DNA of 51,123 nucleotides from the NCBI GenBank assembly GCA_029558715.1, contig JAKQEA010000073.1, forward strand, positions 1 to 51,123, read 5' to 3'. The position numbers and the translations under genes were made by a program. Each line of letters starts with the position of its first letter. Within the stretch, counting starts at the first letter, position 1. Under the pieces are notes generated by a model. The model was given only the letters and a program-made list of their open reading frames with translations. It made no database searches and had not been told where the DNA came from. Positions 32,064-41,137 of the stretch are shown here, piece by piece. The DNA comes from Bacteroidota bacterium. GTDB taxonomy: Bacteria > Bacteroidota > Bacteroidia > Chitinophagales > Chitinophagaceae.

Positions 32064-33512
32064 ATGAAAGAATCTTCCCGTTTTTATTCTTCATTGGGTT
32101 TACTGATACTGCTTAATGTTATCATTAAACCTTTTTGGATTTTCGGGATTGACAGGCAGGTGCAGAATATTGTAGGTACTGAAACCTATGGAACTTATTT
32201 TTCCCTGCTTGGATTTTCTATTGTATTCAGCTTTTTACTGGATTGGGGATTTACCAGCTTCTTTAACCGGGAGCTGGCAGCTAACAAGACGGCTTATATA
32301 AATAAAGCAGGCAGTTTTTTTTTAGTGAAACTATTATTTTCTGTTTTCTATGTACTGGTAGTTTTTGTCGCTGCCTGGTTTGCAGGGGTTGATCATTGGG
32401 ATATTGCAGGATATGTGGTATTGATACAGGTGTTAACGTCCTTATTCTTGTTTGTAAGAAGCATTATCACGGCAGAACAATGGTTCATTACTGATGCGTG
32501 GCTATCTGTAATGGATAAACTGCTTATGATTCTTGTTTGTGGAAGTTTTCTTGTTTTTCCTTCAGTGATTGGCACTATCAGTATTCAGGTTTTTTTAGTA
32601 ACCCAGGTGGCTTGTACTGCAATGGCCCTGATAATTAGCTCCCTGGTACTGTATAAAAACGGGTATTCATTTTCTTTTCACAAATTCTCTTTACCTGATG
32701 CAGGGCTAATAAAATCAGTTCTTCCATTTGGAATGATAGTATTACTGATGTCGGCTCATTACAGGCTGGATGGGTTTTTACTGGAACGATTACATCAGAA
32801 TGGAGCTTATGAGGCAGGTATATATGCCGGTGCTTACCGGTTGCTGGATGCTGCCAATATGATTGGTTTCCTCCTGGCATCTTTCCTGCTGCCTTTTATA
32901 GCCAGGCAGTATAGCCGGGGTAAAAGCATAACAACAGTAGTAATAAACAGCCGTAACCTGCTATTGCTATTTTCCCTGGGAATAAGTATTGTGGTATTTA
33001 TACTTGCTCCCTGGGTGCAGGAAAAACTGTACCACAATCAAAATGAAACAGCTATAACTGTATTGCAATACTGTTTACCTGCTTTAGTTGGTTATTCGTT
33101 GGTACAGGTTTATGGAACAGTGCTGACCGCGACTGGCCATATAATGCCATTTTGCTTTATCGTATTTGTATCGGTCATCATTAATGTTTTGTTGAACTTA
33201 TTCCTGGCACCATCTTTAGGTGCTTTGGGTAGTTGTTATGCAGCTTTAATCAGTCATTTTTTTTGCGGTATTACGACATTGATTTATGCCAGTATAAAAG
33301 AGAGTATCAGGATCGATTTCTTTTCTTTCTTTCTGAATGTTGTCATTGCAGGTATAATGGCCGTTTTTCTTTACTTTGGACAACAATATATAAGGAACAA
33401 CTGGCTTCTTTTGGCAGGGTTGGCACTAATTATTTTTATTAGTTCGGCAGCTTCAAAATTAATTGTTGTAGATAACTGGAAAATTATTTTTAAACAAACT
33501 GATCAATCATAA
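32064..33512 (+). CDS. Polysaccharide flippase (Wzx/MATE-like)
   Basis: 482 residues, about 12-14 helices. GTETYGTYFSLLGFSIVFSFLLDWG near residues 37-61 is typical of the oligosaccharide flippase family, which moves lipid-linked sugar units across the inner membrane. The second half contains the usual HYRLDGFLLERL...YEAGIYAGAYRLLDAANM region. No glycosyltransferase lies in this small cluster. The gene starts 38 bases after the Lrp gene and ends 6 bases before the Wzz-like gene. Confidence 0.85.
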   Translation: MKESSRFYSSLGLLILLNVIIKPFWIFGIDRQVQNIVGTETYGTYFSLLGFSIVFSFLLDWGFTSFFNRELAANKTAYINKAGSFFLVKLLFSVFYVLVVFVAAWFAGVDHWDIAGYVVLIQVLTSLFLFVRSIITAEQWFITDAWLSVMDKLLMILVCGSFLVFPSVIGTISIQVFLVTQVACTAMALIISSLVLYKNGYSFSFHKFSLPDAGLIKSVLPFGMIVLLMSAHYRLDGFLLERLHQNGAYEAGIYAGAYRLLDAANMIGFLLASFLLPFIARQYSRGKSITTVVINSRNLLLLFSLGISIVVFILAPWVQEKLYHNQNETAITVLQYCLPALVGYSLVQVYGTVLTATGHIMPFCFIVFVSVIINVLLNLFLAPSLGALGSCYAALISHFFCGITTLIYASIKESIRIDFFSFFLNVVIAGIMAVFLYFGQQYIRNNWLLLAGLALIIFISSAASKLIVVDNWKIIFKQTDQS

Positions 33513-33518
33513 AAATCT

Positions 33519-34322
33519 ATGCCTGATATTTTTGACCTCATAAAAAACTGGTGGAAACAGGTGCTCCTTGTAGTAGTTGTTTCATTGATTGTTGTTGGTA
33601 TTATTGTTTATGCCAAACCACTGCAATACGTTTCTGTTACCACGGCAGTACCGGCAAGTACTTATTCATCAGATAAAGCAAAAATATTTAATGACAATGT
33701 GCAGCAACTATACACAGCGTTAGGCACACCCGACGATCTTGATGTGATCGTAGGTACAGGCAACCTTGACACTGTCTATACTGTAGTTGCTCAAAATTAT
33801 AACCTGTGGGATCACTATAAAATGGGCGAAAAAGAAGCTGCTGCCATTTCTAAAGCAGCTTCAATACTAAAAAAGAATTCCAAAGTAATGAAGAGTGAAT
33901 ATGGGGAACTAAAGGTTAAGGTTTGGGATACGGATAAAGAACTGGCTCCCCAGCTGGCTAATTCAATAATGGATCAGTTGCAATCGATTCACCAATACTT
34001 ACAGGGTGCAGGTAATGAAGCAACACTGAAGGGATTAACATCGGGCCGGGAGCGTTTAAAGGCAAAATCAGATAGTGCCGCACAAGAGAAAAAAATTTTG
34101 CTGGAGGAAAAGCTGAAGCAATATGATAACCTGATTACAGAATACCAACTGGTGGTTGACAGCAAACCGCCTGTACTGGTTATAGTGGAAAAAGCCAAAG
34201 TTTCTGACTGGCCTGACAGGCCCAGGAGAATACAAGTGCTCATGGCAACAGCTGTACTTGCATTTATTTTTTCTTTATTCCTTGCTTTGATACTAGAAAA
34301 AAGAAAAACGACCCGTAAGTGA
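33519..34322 (+). CDS. Wzz-like chain-length/export protein
   Basis: 267 residues. Two membrane helices at the ends (~14-32 and ~240-260) enclose a periplasmic domain with a coiled-coil region near residues 170-210 (ERLKAKSDSAAQEKKILLEEKLKQ). Before the second helix is a Pro-containing VSDWPDRPRR, comparable to the proline-rich segment of Wzz/GumC proteins. The layout fits a small Wzz-type protein controlling polysaccharide chain length, but the sequence is divergent. The stop overlaps the start of the ligase gene (GTGA). Confidence 0.7.
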   Translation: MPDIFDLIKNWWKQVLLVVVVSLIVVGIIVYAKPLQYVSVTTAVPASTYSSDKAKIFNDNVQQLYTALGTPDDLDVIVGTGNLDTVYTVVAQNYNLWDHYKMGEKEAAAISKAASILKKNSKVMKSEYGELKVKVWDTDKELAPQLANSIMDQLQSIHQYLQGAGNEATLKGLTSGRERLKAKSDSAAQEKKILLEEKLKQYDNLITEYQLVVDSKPPVLVIVEKAKVSDWPDRPRRIQVLMATAVLAFIFSLFLALILEKRKTTRK

Positions 34323-35770
34323 TATTTTTTTCTGAAAAAAAGGAAAATGGGCTTTTTGCTTTGTTTACCGGATTGTTTATCCTGGTAATACTTCTTGCTT
34401 TTCTTTCAGATTTGCTTTGGCTGATAGCTATTCCATTAGCCGCATTATTTTTATACGCAGGTTGGCAAAACCGGGATACAGTTTTCTTTTTATTATTGCT
34501 GACGCTGCCACTTTCTTTCGAGTATAATTTTTCACCCACGTTAGGAACTGATATTCCGGATGAATCTTTAATGTTGCTGACATGCTTTTTCTTCTTTGCC
34601 TACTGGCTTTACACTCCCCAATCAGTTTCCGGAAAAGCATGGGCACATCCATTGTTTTTTTTACTCTTGGGTATGCTTGGCTGGATGTTGGTGACGGTCA
34701 TATTCTCCACTGATTCGTTTGTGTCAATAAAGTTTTTGCTGGCGAAGGCCTGGTATGTTGGTGCCTTTGTACTGGCTCCTTTAATAGTGTTTCGAAATAA
34801 AGAAAGAATTGTGATGGCCGCTAAACTGATTATCTGCTCTATGCTTTTGGTCACAATCATTGCCTTGATAAGGCATAGTAACAACAGTTTCAGTTTTGCA
34901 ACTATTAATGAATCAGTTTCCCCTTTTTTCCGTAATCATGTGAATTATTCTGCGATGCTGGTCTGCATAGTGCCGGTATTGATTGCCTTTTGGAAGCTTA
35001 CAAAAACAGCTACGTTGAAATGGTTATTTGCAGTAGCTATTATGATTTCGCTATCAGCATTGTTCTTTTCTTATGCAAGGGGTGCATGGCTGGCTCTTAT
35101 TAACGGGATTATTACTTATTGGTTGATTGAAAAGAAAGTTTTGGCGTTCGCTTATGTGGTGTTTATAATAACTGCCATAGCTACTGTTTTTTGGCTGAAA
35201 AGTAATGACCGCTATCTCCGTTATGCCCACGATTACCAGACAACCATTTTCCATAAGAATTTTAGTGAACACCTGGTAGCTACCTATAAATTAAAAGACG
35301 TTTCTACGGCAGAACGCTTCTATCGCTGGATTGCAGGAGTGAGGATGATAAAAGATAAGCCGTTAACCGGCTATGGCCCAAATACATTTTATGATAATTA
35401 TAAACCCTATGCAGTACCGGCTTATAAAACATGGGTAAGTGACAATAAGGAACACTCAACGATACATAATTATTTTCTGCTAACAGTTATTGAGCAGGGC
35501 TATCCCGGTTTGGTTTTTCTGGTACTTCTTTTAGGAGCGATGCTTTATTATGCCCAGTTTTTATTTCACAGGATAAAAGATGAATTTTATAGAACAACAG
35601 CTTTAACAATCGGGGTAATAATTGTTATGATTATTACAGTGAATTTGTTAAGCGACCTGGTAGAGACAGATAAAATCGGAAGTCTTTTCTTTTTGTGCCT
35701 TTCTATTTTGATTATGACTGATATTAATACACGATCAGATTCTCCCCCTGACATTCAGCGCATCTCTTAA
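34319..35770 (+). CDS. O-antigen ligase / polymerase family protein (WaaL/Wzy)
   Basis: 483 residues from a GTG at 34319 that overlaps the previous stop as GTGA. About 12 helices. The Wzy_C/ligase core shows as FSYARGAWLALINGIITY (about residues 244-261), then a large periplasmic loop with RFYRWIAGVRMIKDKPLTGYGPNTF and HSTIHNYFLLTVIEQGYPGL, where the conserved Arg and His of O-antigen ligases are found. It is the last gene of the flippase-Wzz-ligase trio. Its 3' end overlaps the convergent permease gene by 36 bases. Confidence 0.85.
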   Translation: MIFFSEKKENGLFALFTGLFILVILLAFLSDLLWLIAIPLAALFLYAGWQNRDTVFFLLLLTLPLSFEYNFSPTLGTDIPDESLMLLTCFFFFAYWLYTPQSVSGKAWAHPLFFLLLGMLGWMLVTVIFSTDSFVSIKFLLAKAWYVGAFVLAPLIVFRNKERIVMAAKLIICSMLLVTIIALIRHSNNSFSFATINESVSPFFRNHVNYSAMLVCIVPVLIAFWKLTKTATLKWLFAVAIMISLSALFFSYARGAWLALINGIITYWLIEKKVLAFAYVVFIITAIATVFWLKSNDRYLRYAHDYQTTIFHKNFSEHLVATYKLKDVSTAERFYRWIAGVRMIKDKPLTGYGPNTFYDNYKPYAVPAYKTWVSDNKEHSTIHNYFLLTVIEQGYPGLVFLVLLLGAMLYYAQFLFHRIKDEFYRTTALTIGVIIVMIITVNLLSDLVETDKIGSLFFLCLSILIMTDINTRSDSPPDIQRIS

Positions 35771-36838
35771 ACCATTTCCTAAAAGGTTAAAGGCAAGAAC
35801 TAATAGCATAATGGCAAATCCCGGGGCTAAAGCCAGCATAGGATTTTGGGTGATAATGAAATTATAATTCTCCTTTATCATCAGCCCCCAGCTGGGCATA
35901 GGTGGTTGTACTCCCACACCTAAAAAACTAAGACCGGCTTCAATAACAATGGCGGATGCGAAATTAGAGGCGGCGATTACCATTACCGGACCCATAATAT
36001 TCGGCCAGATATGTCTTACTATTGTTCTGAAGTTGGAAAAGCCAAGAGCTCTGGTTGCTTCAATATATTCCAGTTCCCTTACTCCAAGTACCTGGCCTCT
36101 TACCAGCCGGGCCACATTTACCCACATAGTTAGTCCTACAGCAATAAATACCTGCCAGAAACCTTTGCCCAGTGCTAAAGTGATGGCAAATACCAAAAGT
36201 AAAGTAGGTATGCTCCAGATGACATTGATAAACCACATGATCACATCATCCACTTTGCCACGGTAAAATCCGGCCAGTGAACCCAGGATCAAACCAATGC
36301 TCAGTGAAATAATAACGGTGATCAAGCCTACACTTAAACTTACCCTTGTACCAACGATAATACGACTCAGAATATCCCTCCCATATTTATCGGTTCCTGT
36401 GATGAATTTTTTTGTAATAACAGGTGTTGACGCCGTTTGGGAAATATGATAGGCCAATCTTTCGCTTACGCCTTCATCAATATATTTCTGAACAATGATG
36501 CTGTCTGCTTTTTGTTCATGACTTACAACCGGAATATAGTAGTAAACATCTTCCTTACCCGAAACCAGTTGATGCACAAAACCGGTAGCGACAACATCTT
36601 TTTCTTTTTTTACTTTGATAAAATCCTGTTGATATCCCGGTTTTTCGCCACCAATTTCTAAAATGATACGATTGGCATAGGGAGAGGAATCGGAAGCAAT
36701 AAAATAGGCGAAAATGGCGATCAGCACAGCCAGTATAATTATAATCAATCCAAAGATGGCGCCTTTGTTCTTCTTCAGTCTTCGCCATGCAGCAGCCTGG
36801 AATGATTGGGATTGGCTCATACGGGGAAAGATACTCAT
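35735..36838 (-). CDS. ABC transporter permease, OppC/DppC type
   Basis: 367 residues. The N-terminal part matches OppC_N (AWRRLKKNKGAIFGLIIIILAVLIAI). It is followed by a long periplasmic insertion (~residues 45-135), then the permease core TDKYGRDILSRIIVGTRVSLSVGL. The EAA loop is EYIEATRALGFSNFRTIVRHIWPNI, and the end is SFLGVGVQPPMPSWGLMI. Such permeases import peptides or nickel with a partner permease, ATPases and a binding protein; none is nearby. The start overlaps the stop of the glycosyltransferase gene (ATGA). The 3' end overlaps the ligase gene tail-to-tail by 36 bases. Confidence 0.9.
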   Translation of the reverse strand: MSIFPRMSQSQSFQAAAWRRLKKNKGAIFGLIIIILAVLIAIFAYFIASDSSPYANRIILEIGGEKPGYQQDFIKVKKEKDVVATGFVHQLVSGKEDVYYYIPVVSHEQKADSIIVQKYIDEGVSERLAYHISQTASTPVITKKFITGTDKYGRDILSRIIVGTRVSLSVGLITVIISLSIGLILGSLAGFYRGKVDDVIMWFINVIWSIPTLLLVFAITLALGKGFWQVFIAVGLTMWVNVARLVRGQVLGVRELEYIEATRALGFSNFRTIVRHIWPNIMGPVMVIAASNFASAIVIEAGLSFLGVGVQPPMPSWGLMIKENYNFIITQNPMLALAPGFAIMLLVLAFNLLGNGLRDALNVRGRI

Positions 36839-37950
36839 TTTACTTTTCTTTCTTTCCAGTCATACTTACCAAACTGGCCAAAAAGACCGGAGCTGATAGT
36901 GTATAGGATATGAAGAGGTTGAAAGAAAAAGAAATACTTCATTAGTGATTGCTTCTTGTAGAATCTGGCAACAGCCGCAACAAAAGTGAATTCAATCATA
37001 GTTTTTGCAATCCACAGACCTGCCAGGTACAACCAATAATGCCAGCACCAAAATCCGGCAATTGCCAATGCCGGAAATGAAAGATTGAAAAGGTAAACAA
37101 GCAGCAGTACTGCAATAATCCTTTTATCATCATAATTTTTGGCTTTACTGGCCCAGCGGATACGCTGATTGAAAAATGTTTTCCATGTTTTCATCGGCTG
37201 TGTGGACACGACAGCGGCTTCTGATTTCAGGTAATGTACTTTACCGGGGTATAGCTTCCATATTTTGTGCATCAACAGCATATCATCTCCTGAAGCGATA
37301 GTGTCAATACCGGAAAAACCATTTACTTCATAAAAGGCCTTTCTTTCATAAGCAAGATTCGCCCCGTTGCACATAGAATGAATATTTCTATATACAGAAG
37401 CAGCTGTAATTCCCTGGAGCACTAAAAAGTCCAGCGCCTGGAAAATTTGTAGTATCGAGTTGTTGTTGACGAATACAACAGGGGCTGCAATAAAAACAGA
37501 GTTCTTTTCCTGTTTAAATGCTGACAGCCCTGATAGCCATCCGGGACCAGGAATACAATCTGCATCCGTGGTAACAATCATCTCACCTGTTGCTGCAGCA
37601 ATTCCTGTTTCAATCGCTTTCTTTTTATAGGAATTGATATTGTTTTCTTTCAAGAGTATCAGCTTAGCAAATAAGAATTGCTGAACAACACTTGACGTTC
37701 CATCTGTCGAATGATCATCTACTACAATTATTTCCGTTAAGTGTTCCGGGTAATTTTGTTGTTGTAATGCTTTCAGCAGCAGGCCTATATTTTCTTTTTC
37801 ATTTCTTGCCGGAATAATAACACTGATCCTTGTTTGAGGAGAAGGATTGGCAGAGGTATAATCAGGAATAGATCTCCAGGCCAGCCAATAATAAACTATA
37901 AGGCAGCCATAAATAATAAATAACAGTATGGCGGTATACAATAAGGTCAT
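36835..37950 (-). CDS. Membrane glycosyltransferase family 2
   Basis: 371 residues from the ATG at 37950; a TTG four codons upstream is less likely. An N-terminal helix precedes the GT-A domain: ISVIIPARNEKENI, then VVDDHSTDGT, the TTDADC metal-binding motif, GDDML and QRIRWASKAKN (the QxxRW motif). Two to three C-terminal helices follow. The order is that of processive or lipid-linked GT2 enzymes. It overlaps the permease gene downstream by four bases and lies 20 bases after the hydrolase. The product is unknown. Confidence 0.9.
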   Translation of the reverse strand: MTLLYTAILLFIIYGCLIVYYWLAWRSIPDYTSANPSPQTRISVIIPARNEKENIGLLLKALQQQNYPEHLTEIIVVDDHSTDGTSSVVQQFLFAKLILLKENNINSYKKKAIETGIAAATGEMIVTTDADCIPGPGWLSGLSAFKQEKNSVFIAAPVVFVNNNSILQIFQALDFLVLQGITAASVYRNIHSMCNGANLAYERKAFYEVNGFSGIDTIASGDDMLLMHKIWKLYPGKVHYLKSEAAVVSTQPMKTWKTFFNQRIRWASKAKNYDDKRIIAVLLLVYLFNLSFPALAIAGFWCWHYWLYLAGLWIAKTMIEFTFVAAVARFYKKQSLMKYFFFFQPLHILYTISSGLFGQFGKYDWKERKVK

Positions 37951-37970
37951 GCAGTTGAACAAAGCTAATA

Positions 37971-38777
37971 TCAGTGCAGCAAAGCCGGCAGAATTTCTTC
38001 TATGTGCTTTTCATGTAGTACCTGGTGCCCGGAATGGATAACCGAAAGTGTACAATACTGTTCGATCCCTTTTCTGAATTTCTCACCTACTTGTGAAAGA
38101 ATGATACGATCATGCTGGCCATATATTAATCGCACAGGCGTTTTATTTGCCCGGATATAATTTTTTATGCTGTGCAGATCAGGTTTTATTTTTCTCAAGG
38201 TTGTCCATCTTGTATAAAGTAATCGCCGCACTTCTTTATCTCCTATATAATAATTGACGAACTTAAAAATACTGGTATTTACAAGTTTCAACCGGTTCAT
38301 CAGCTTTAGTAACCCAAAAAACCAACCCGGTTTTTTCATAGTAAAGGCAAAGAACTTATTGCCGGCCCATGTTTGTGTGGCCAACCAATACCAGAAGTTT
38401 ACTTTAAGCCCGTCAGGGGCAAGCAGGACAAGTTTTTCTATCCTTTCGGGGGATGCCTGGTACAAGCTCAGGGCCATCCTTCCTCCCAGGCTAAAACCAA
38501 TAAGCGTAAGAGCAGGATTGCGATTACCGGTAATTTCCTGAATGATTTGCAGAAGATCAGCATGAGTGAAGATGAACCCCTCTTTCCATTCTGTTTTACC
38601 ATGAAAGGGCAGGTCTACCGAATAGAAAGTATATTGATTACCAACGTATTTTGCCATAAAGCTGAACATTGTTGCATCTTCTCCATAGCCATGAAAGCAG
38701 ACCGCTGTTTTCGGTCCGGAGCCAAAACGGTAAAACCGGATAGTAGAATTTTTATAGCTATGCAGCTGGAGTTCCAT
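37971..38777 (-). CDS. Alpha/beta hydrolase
   Basis: 268 residues, no signal peptide. Features: oxyanion region FHGYGEDATMF, DLPFHGKTEW, the nucleophile elbow GFSLGG with Ser96, a likely acid in YGQHD (about residue 223), and His251 in HSGHQVLHEKH. The length is typical of esterase-like and lysophospholipase-like members. It is the first gene of a hydrolase-glycosyltransferase-permease unit. Its promoter overlaps that of the divergent MarR gene and contains the operator described at 38845-38864. Confidence 0.88.
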   Translation of the reverse strand: MELQLHSYKNSTIRFYRFGSGPKTAVCFHGYGEDATMFSFMAKYVGNQYTFYSVDLPFHGKTEWKEGFIFTHADLLQIIQEITGNRNPALTLIGFSLGGRMALSLYQASPERIEKLVLLAPDGLKVNFWYWLATQTWAGNKFFAFTMKKPGWFFGLLKLMNRLKLVNTSIFKFVNYYIGDKEVRRLLYTRWTTLRKIKPDLHSIKNYIRANKTPVRLIYGQHDRIILSQVGEKFRKGIEQYCTLSVIHSGHQVLHEKHIEEILPALLH

Positions 38778-38813
38778 TTTATAGGGACAACAAAGATTTT
38801 AAAGAAAATTAAG

Positions 38814-38843
38814 TTGGCCATTCCAAATATAATATTAATTTTG
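38814..38843 (+). promoter_or_regulatory. Promoter of the MarR gene
   Basis: TTG at 38814-38816 and TAATTTTG at 38836-38843, 19 bp apart, fit the Bacteroidota pattern. The transcript would start near 38847, inside the operator palindrome, and reach the ATG at 38865 with a leader of about 18 bases. Confidence 0.65.
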
Positions 38844-38857
38844 GATAGTTGCACAAA
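38824..38857 (-). promoter_or_regulatory. Promoter of the alpha/beta hydrolase operon
   Basis: On the minus strand TTTG (38857-38854) and TATATTTG (38831-38824) are 22 bp apart. The -33 element lies inside the inverted repeat 38845-38864, so a protein bound there would block this promoter. The leader to the start at 38777 would be about 43 bases. Confidence 0.6.
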
Positions 38858-38864
38858 CAACTAT
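38845..38864. promoter_or_regulatory. Inverted-repeat operator, probably for the MarR protein
   Basis: ATAGTTG-N6-CAACTAT is a perfect palindrome with 7-base arms, ending one base before the MarR ATG. It covers the expected start site of the MarR transcript and the -33 box of the divergent hydrolase promoter. Size and shape match MarR-family sites, so autorepression plus control of the divergent operon is likely (inference). Confidence 0.65.
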
Positions 38865-39305
38865 ATGCCAAACAACCAATTTAAAAAGGGAGAGCTATAC
38901 AGCTTTATTACCGGGAAAGCTTCCACTGCTATTGCCAGAAGATTGCAAAAAAAATTCAATACCGCAGGATTGAATATCACGATTGAACAATGGAGTGTGT
39001 TGTATCATTTATGGAAACAAGAGGGTATCAGTCAGCAGGAATTATGCAATGCAACTTTCCGTGACAAGCCAAGTATTACCCGTTTAGTAGATAATCTCGA
39101 AAAGCTTAACCTGGTTAAACGGGTGGCTTCTGAGCATGACAGGCGAATTAATTTGATATACCTCACTAAGCAGGCACAAAAACTGCAGGAGGAAACCATG
39201 GCATTGGCGGATGAAACATTAAACGAGGCACTGGAGACCGTGCCAACAGATAAAGTAGATATCTGTAAAGAGGTATTGCAAATCGTATATGACAACCTTA
39301 AATAA
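38865..39305 (+). CDS. MarR family transcriptional regulator
   Basis: 146 residues from the ATG at 38865. A longer frame from 38373 only runs antisense through the hydrolase gene. The winged helix is WSVLYHLWKQEGISQQELCNATFRDKPSITRLVDNLEKLNLVKR in short form: helix ISQQELCNA, recognition helix PSITRLVDNLEKL, wing with DRRINLIYLT. MarR proteins bind palindromes as dimers and are released by ligands. It precedes the acyl-CoA dehydrogenase by 38 bases, so it may sense an acyl or aromatic compound. Confidence 0.93.
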   Translation: MPNNQFKKGELYSFITGKASTAIARRLQKKFNTAGLNITIEQWSVLYHLWKQEGISQQELCNATFRDKPSITRLVDNLEKLNLVKRVASEHDRRINLIYLTKQAQKLQEETMALADETLNEALETVPTDKVDICKEVLQIVYDNLK

Positions 39306-39343
39306 TATTCAACTGTATTAATAAAATTTTAAACCTATTCATT

Positions 39344-41137
39344 ATGAGTACTGCAGCAGATGTAAAAAAGGCACTGAAAGGGGGTGAATGGCTGATCAAA
39401 GAATCATCTTCTTTTGAAACCTTTATTCCGGAAGATTTTTCAGAAGAGCAGCTGATGATCCGTGATATGTGTAACCAGTTTCTTGATGCGGAAATCTATC
39501 CTAACCTGGATCGTATTGATGCACTGGAGCAGGGACTGATGAAATCTTTGGTTACAAAGGCTGGTGAACAAGGGCTGCTGGCCACTTCATTTCCTGAACA
39601 ATATGGCGGGCTGGGAAAAGATTTTGTTACATCAACTATTATTAATGAATACCTCGGGGCAGGTCATTCTTTTTCTGTAGCTATTGCCGCACACACCGGT
39701 ATCGGCACATTGCCCATATTATATTTTGGTACTGATGCACAAAAAGAAAAATATATTCCAAAGCTGATAACAGGAGAATGGGCAGGGGCTTACGGTCTTA
39801 CAGAGCCTAATAGCGGAAGCGATGCTTTGGGCGCAAAAACTACGGCGAAGCTGAGTGATGATGGAAAGTATTATATACTCAACGGACAGAAATGCTGGAT
39901 CACCAATGGTGGTTTTGCACAGATATACACAGTGTTTGCCAAAGTGGATGGTGATAAATTTACCGGTTTTATTGTAGATCGGGGAACAGAAGGATTTACG
40001 CAAGGTCCCGAAGAGAATAAAATGGGTATCAAGGGTTCTTCTACGGTTCAGTTATATTTCCAGGATTGTAAAGTACCGGTAGAAAATTTGTTAGGGGAAA
40101 TAGGGAAAGGACATAAGATCGCTTTTAATATTTTAAATATCGGCCGTTTGAAATTATGTGCTGCGGCCCTGGGTGGTGCAAGAAAGTCCTTGAGCGGAAC
40201 AGTGGAGTATGCCAAAACAAGGGAACAGTTCAAACAACCGATCTCAAATTTTGGTGCTATTAAACATAAGCTGGCAGAAATGGCTATTAAGGTTTTTGTC
40301 GCAGAATCTGCCTTGTATCGTACAGCTAAATGGATTGATGAAAAGGAACATGAATTACTATCAGCAGGAAAGCCTTTCAGTGAGGCACTACTTGGTGGCG
40401 CAGAAGAATATGCCATCGAATGTGCTATGCTGAAAGTGTATGGCAGTGAAGTATTGGATTATGTAGTGGACGAAGGGGTGCAGGTGCATGGAGGTAATGG
40501 GTTCAGCGCCGAGTATAATATTTCTAGGGCTTACCGTGATAGCCGGATCAACCGTATTTACGAAGGAACCAATGAGATTAACCGGTTGCTGGTTTTAGAT
40601 ATGACACTAAAGAGGGCAATGGGAGGCCGTTTAGACCTGATGGGTCCGGCCATGGCTGTTCAAAAAGAACTGATGAGCATTCCTGATTTTGGTGCAGAAG
40701 ATGAAACGGCATTTGCGAAAGAAAGAAAACTGGTTGCCAATCTTAAAAAAGCCATCCTGATGACATCCGGCGCTGCTGTACAAAAGTTAATGATGAAAAT
40801 TGAAAATGAACAGGAAGTGCTGATGAATATTGCTGATATGGCAATTGAAACATTTAATGCAGAGAGTGTGTTGTTGCGTGTAATGAAGCTGGTGGAGCAA
40901 AAAGGCGAAACTGCCTGCCAGGATCATTTGGATATAATGAGAACTTATCTGTATGATGCAGCTGATAAAGCAAATAAATCGGGTAAGGATGCTGTTAATT
41001 CTTTTGCTGACGGAGACGAACAAAGAATGATATTGATGGGTTTAAAGCGGTTTACAAAAGCAGAGCCTTTCAACGGCAAAGATGCGAGAAGAAGGATTGC
41101 TGATAAGATGATCGCAGAAGGGAAGTATTGTTTTTAA
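39344..41137 (+). CDS. Acyl-CoA dehydrogenase, long form
   Basis: 597 residues, about 200 longer than short-chain family members because of a C-terminal extension as in VLCAD/ACAD9. Substrate/FAD regions: GAYGLTEPNSGSDALGAKT, WITNGGFAQIYTVFAKV, FKQPISNFGAIKHKLAEMA. The catalytic base is probably Glu in RIYEGTNEINRL (about residues 405-416). It oxidises acyl-CoA to enoyl-CoA with FAD and an electron-transferring flavoprotein; the chain length is unknown. It sits behind the MarR regulator and ends tail-to-tail with a membrane-protein gene (overlap at TTAA). Confidence 0.93.
   Translation: MSTAADVKKALKGGEWLIKESSSFETFIPEDFSEEQLMIRDMCNQFLDAEIYPNLDRIDALEQGLMKSLVTKAGEQGLLATSFPEQYGGLGKDFVTSTIINEYLGAGHSFSVAIAAHTGIGTLPILYFGTDAQKEKYIPKLITGEWAGAYGLTEPNSGSDALGAKTTAKLSDDGKYYILNGQKCWITNGGFAQIYTVFAKVDGDKFTGFIVDRGTEGFTQGPEENKMGIKGSSTVQLYFQDCKVPVENLLGEIGKGHKIAFNILNIGRLKLCAAALGGARKSLSGTVEYAKTREQFKQPISNFGAIKHKLAEMAIKVFVAESALYRTAKWIDEKEHELLSAGKPFSEALLGGAEEYAIECAMLKVYGSEVLDYVVDEGVQVHGGNGFSAEYNISRAYRDSRINRIYEGTNEINRLLVLDMTLKRAMGGRLDLMGPAMAVQKELMSIPDFGAEDETAFAKERKLVANLKKAILMTSGAAVQKLMMKIENEQEVLMNIADMAIETFNAESVLLRVMKLVEQKGETACQDHLDIMRTYLYDAADKANKSGKDAVNSFADGDEQRMILMGLKRFTKAEPFNGKDARRRIADKMIAEGKYCF

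Noticed and set aside
38373-38864. Upstream extension of the MarR frame
   Set aside because: It is antisense to the alpha/beta hydrolase gene; the promoter and operator lie just before the ATG at 38865.
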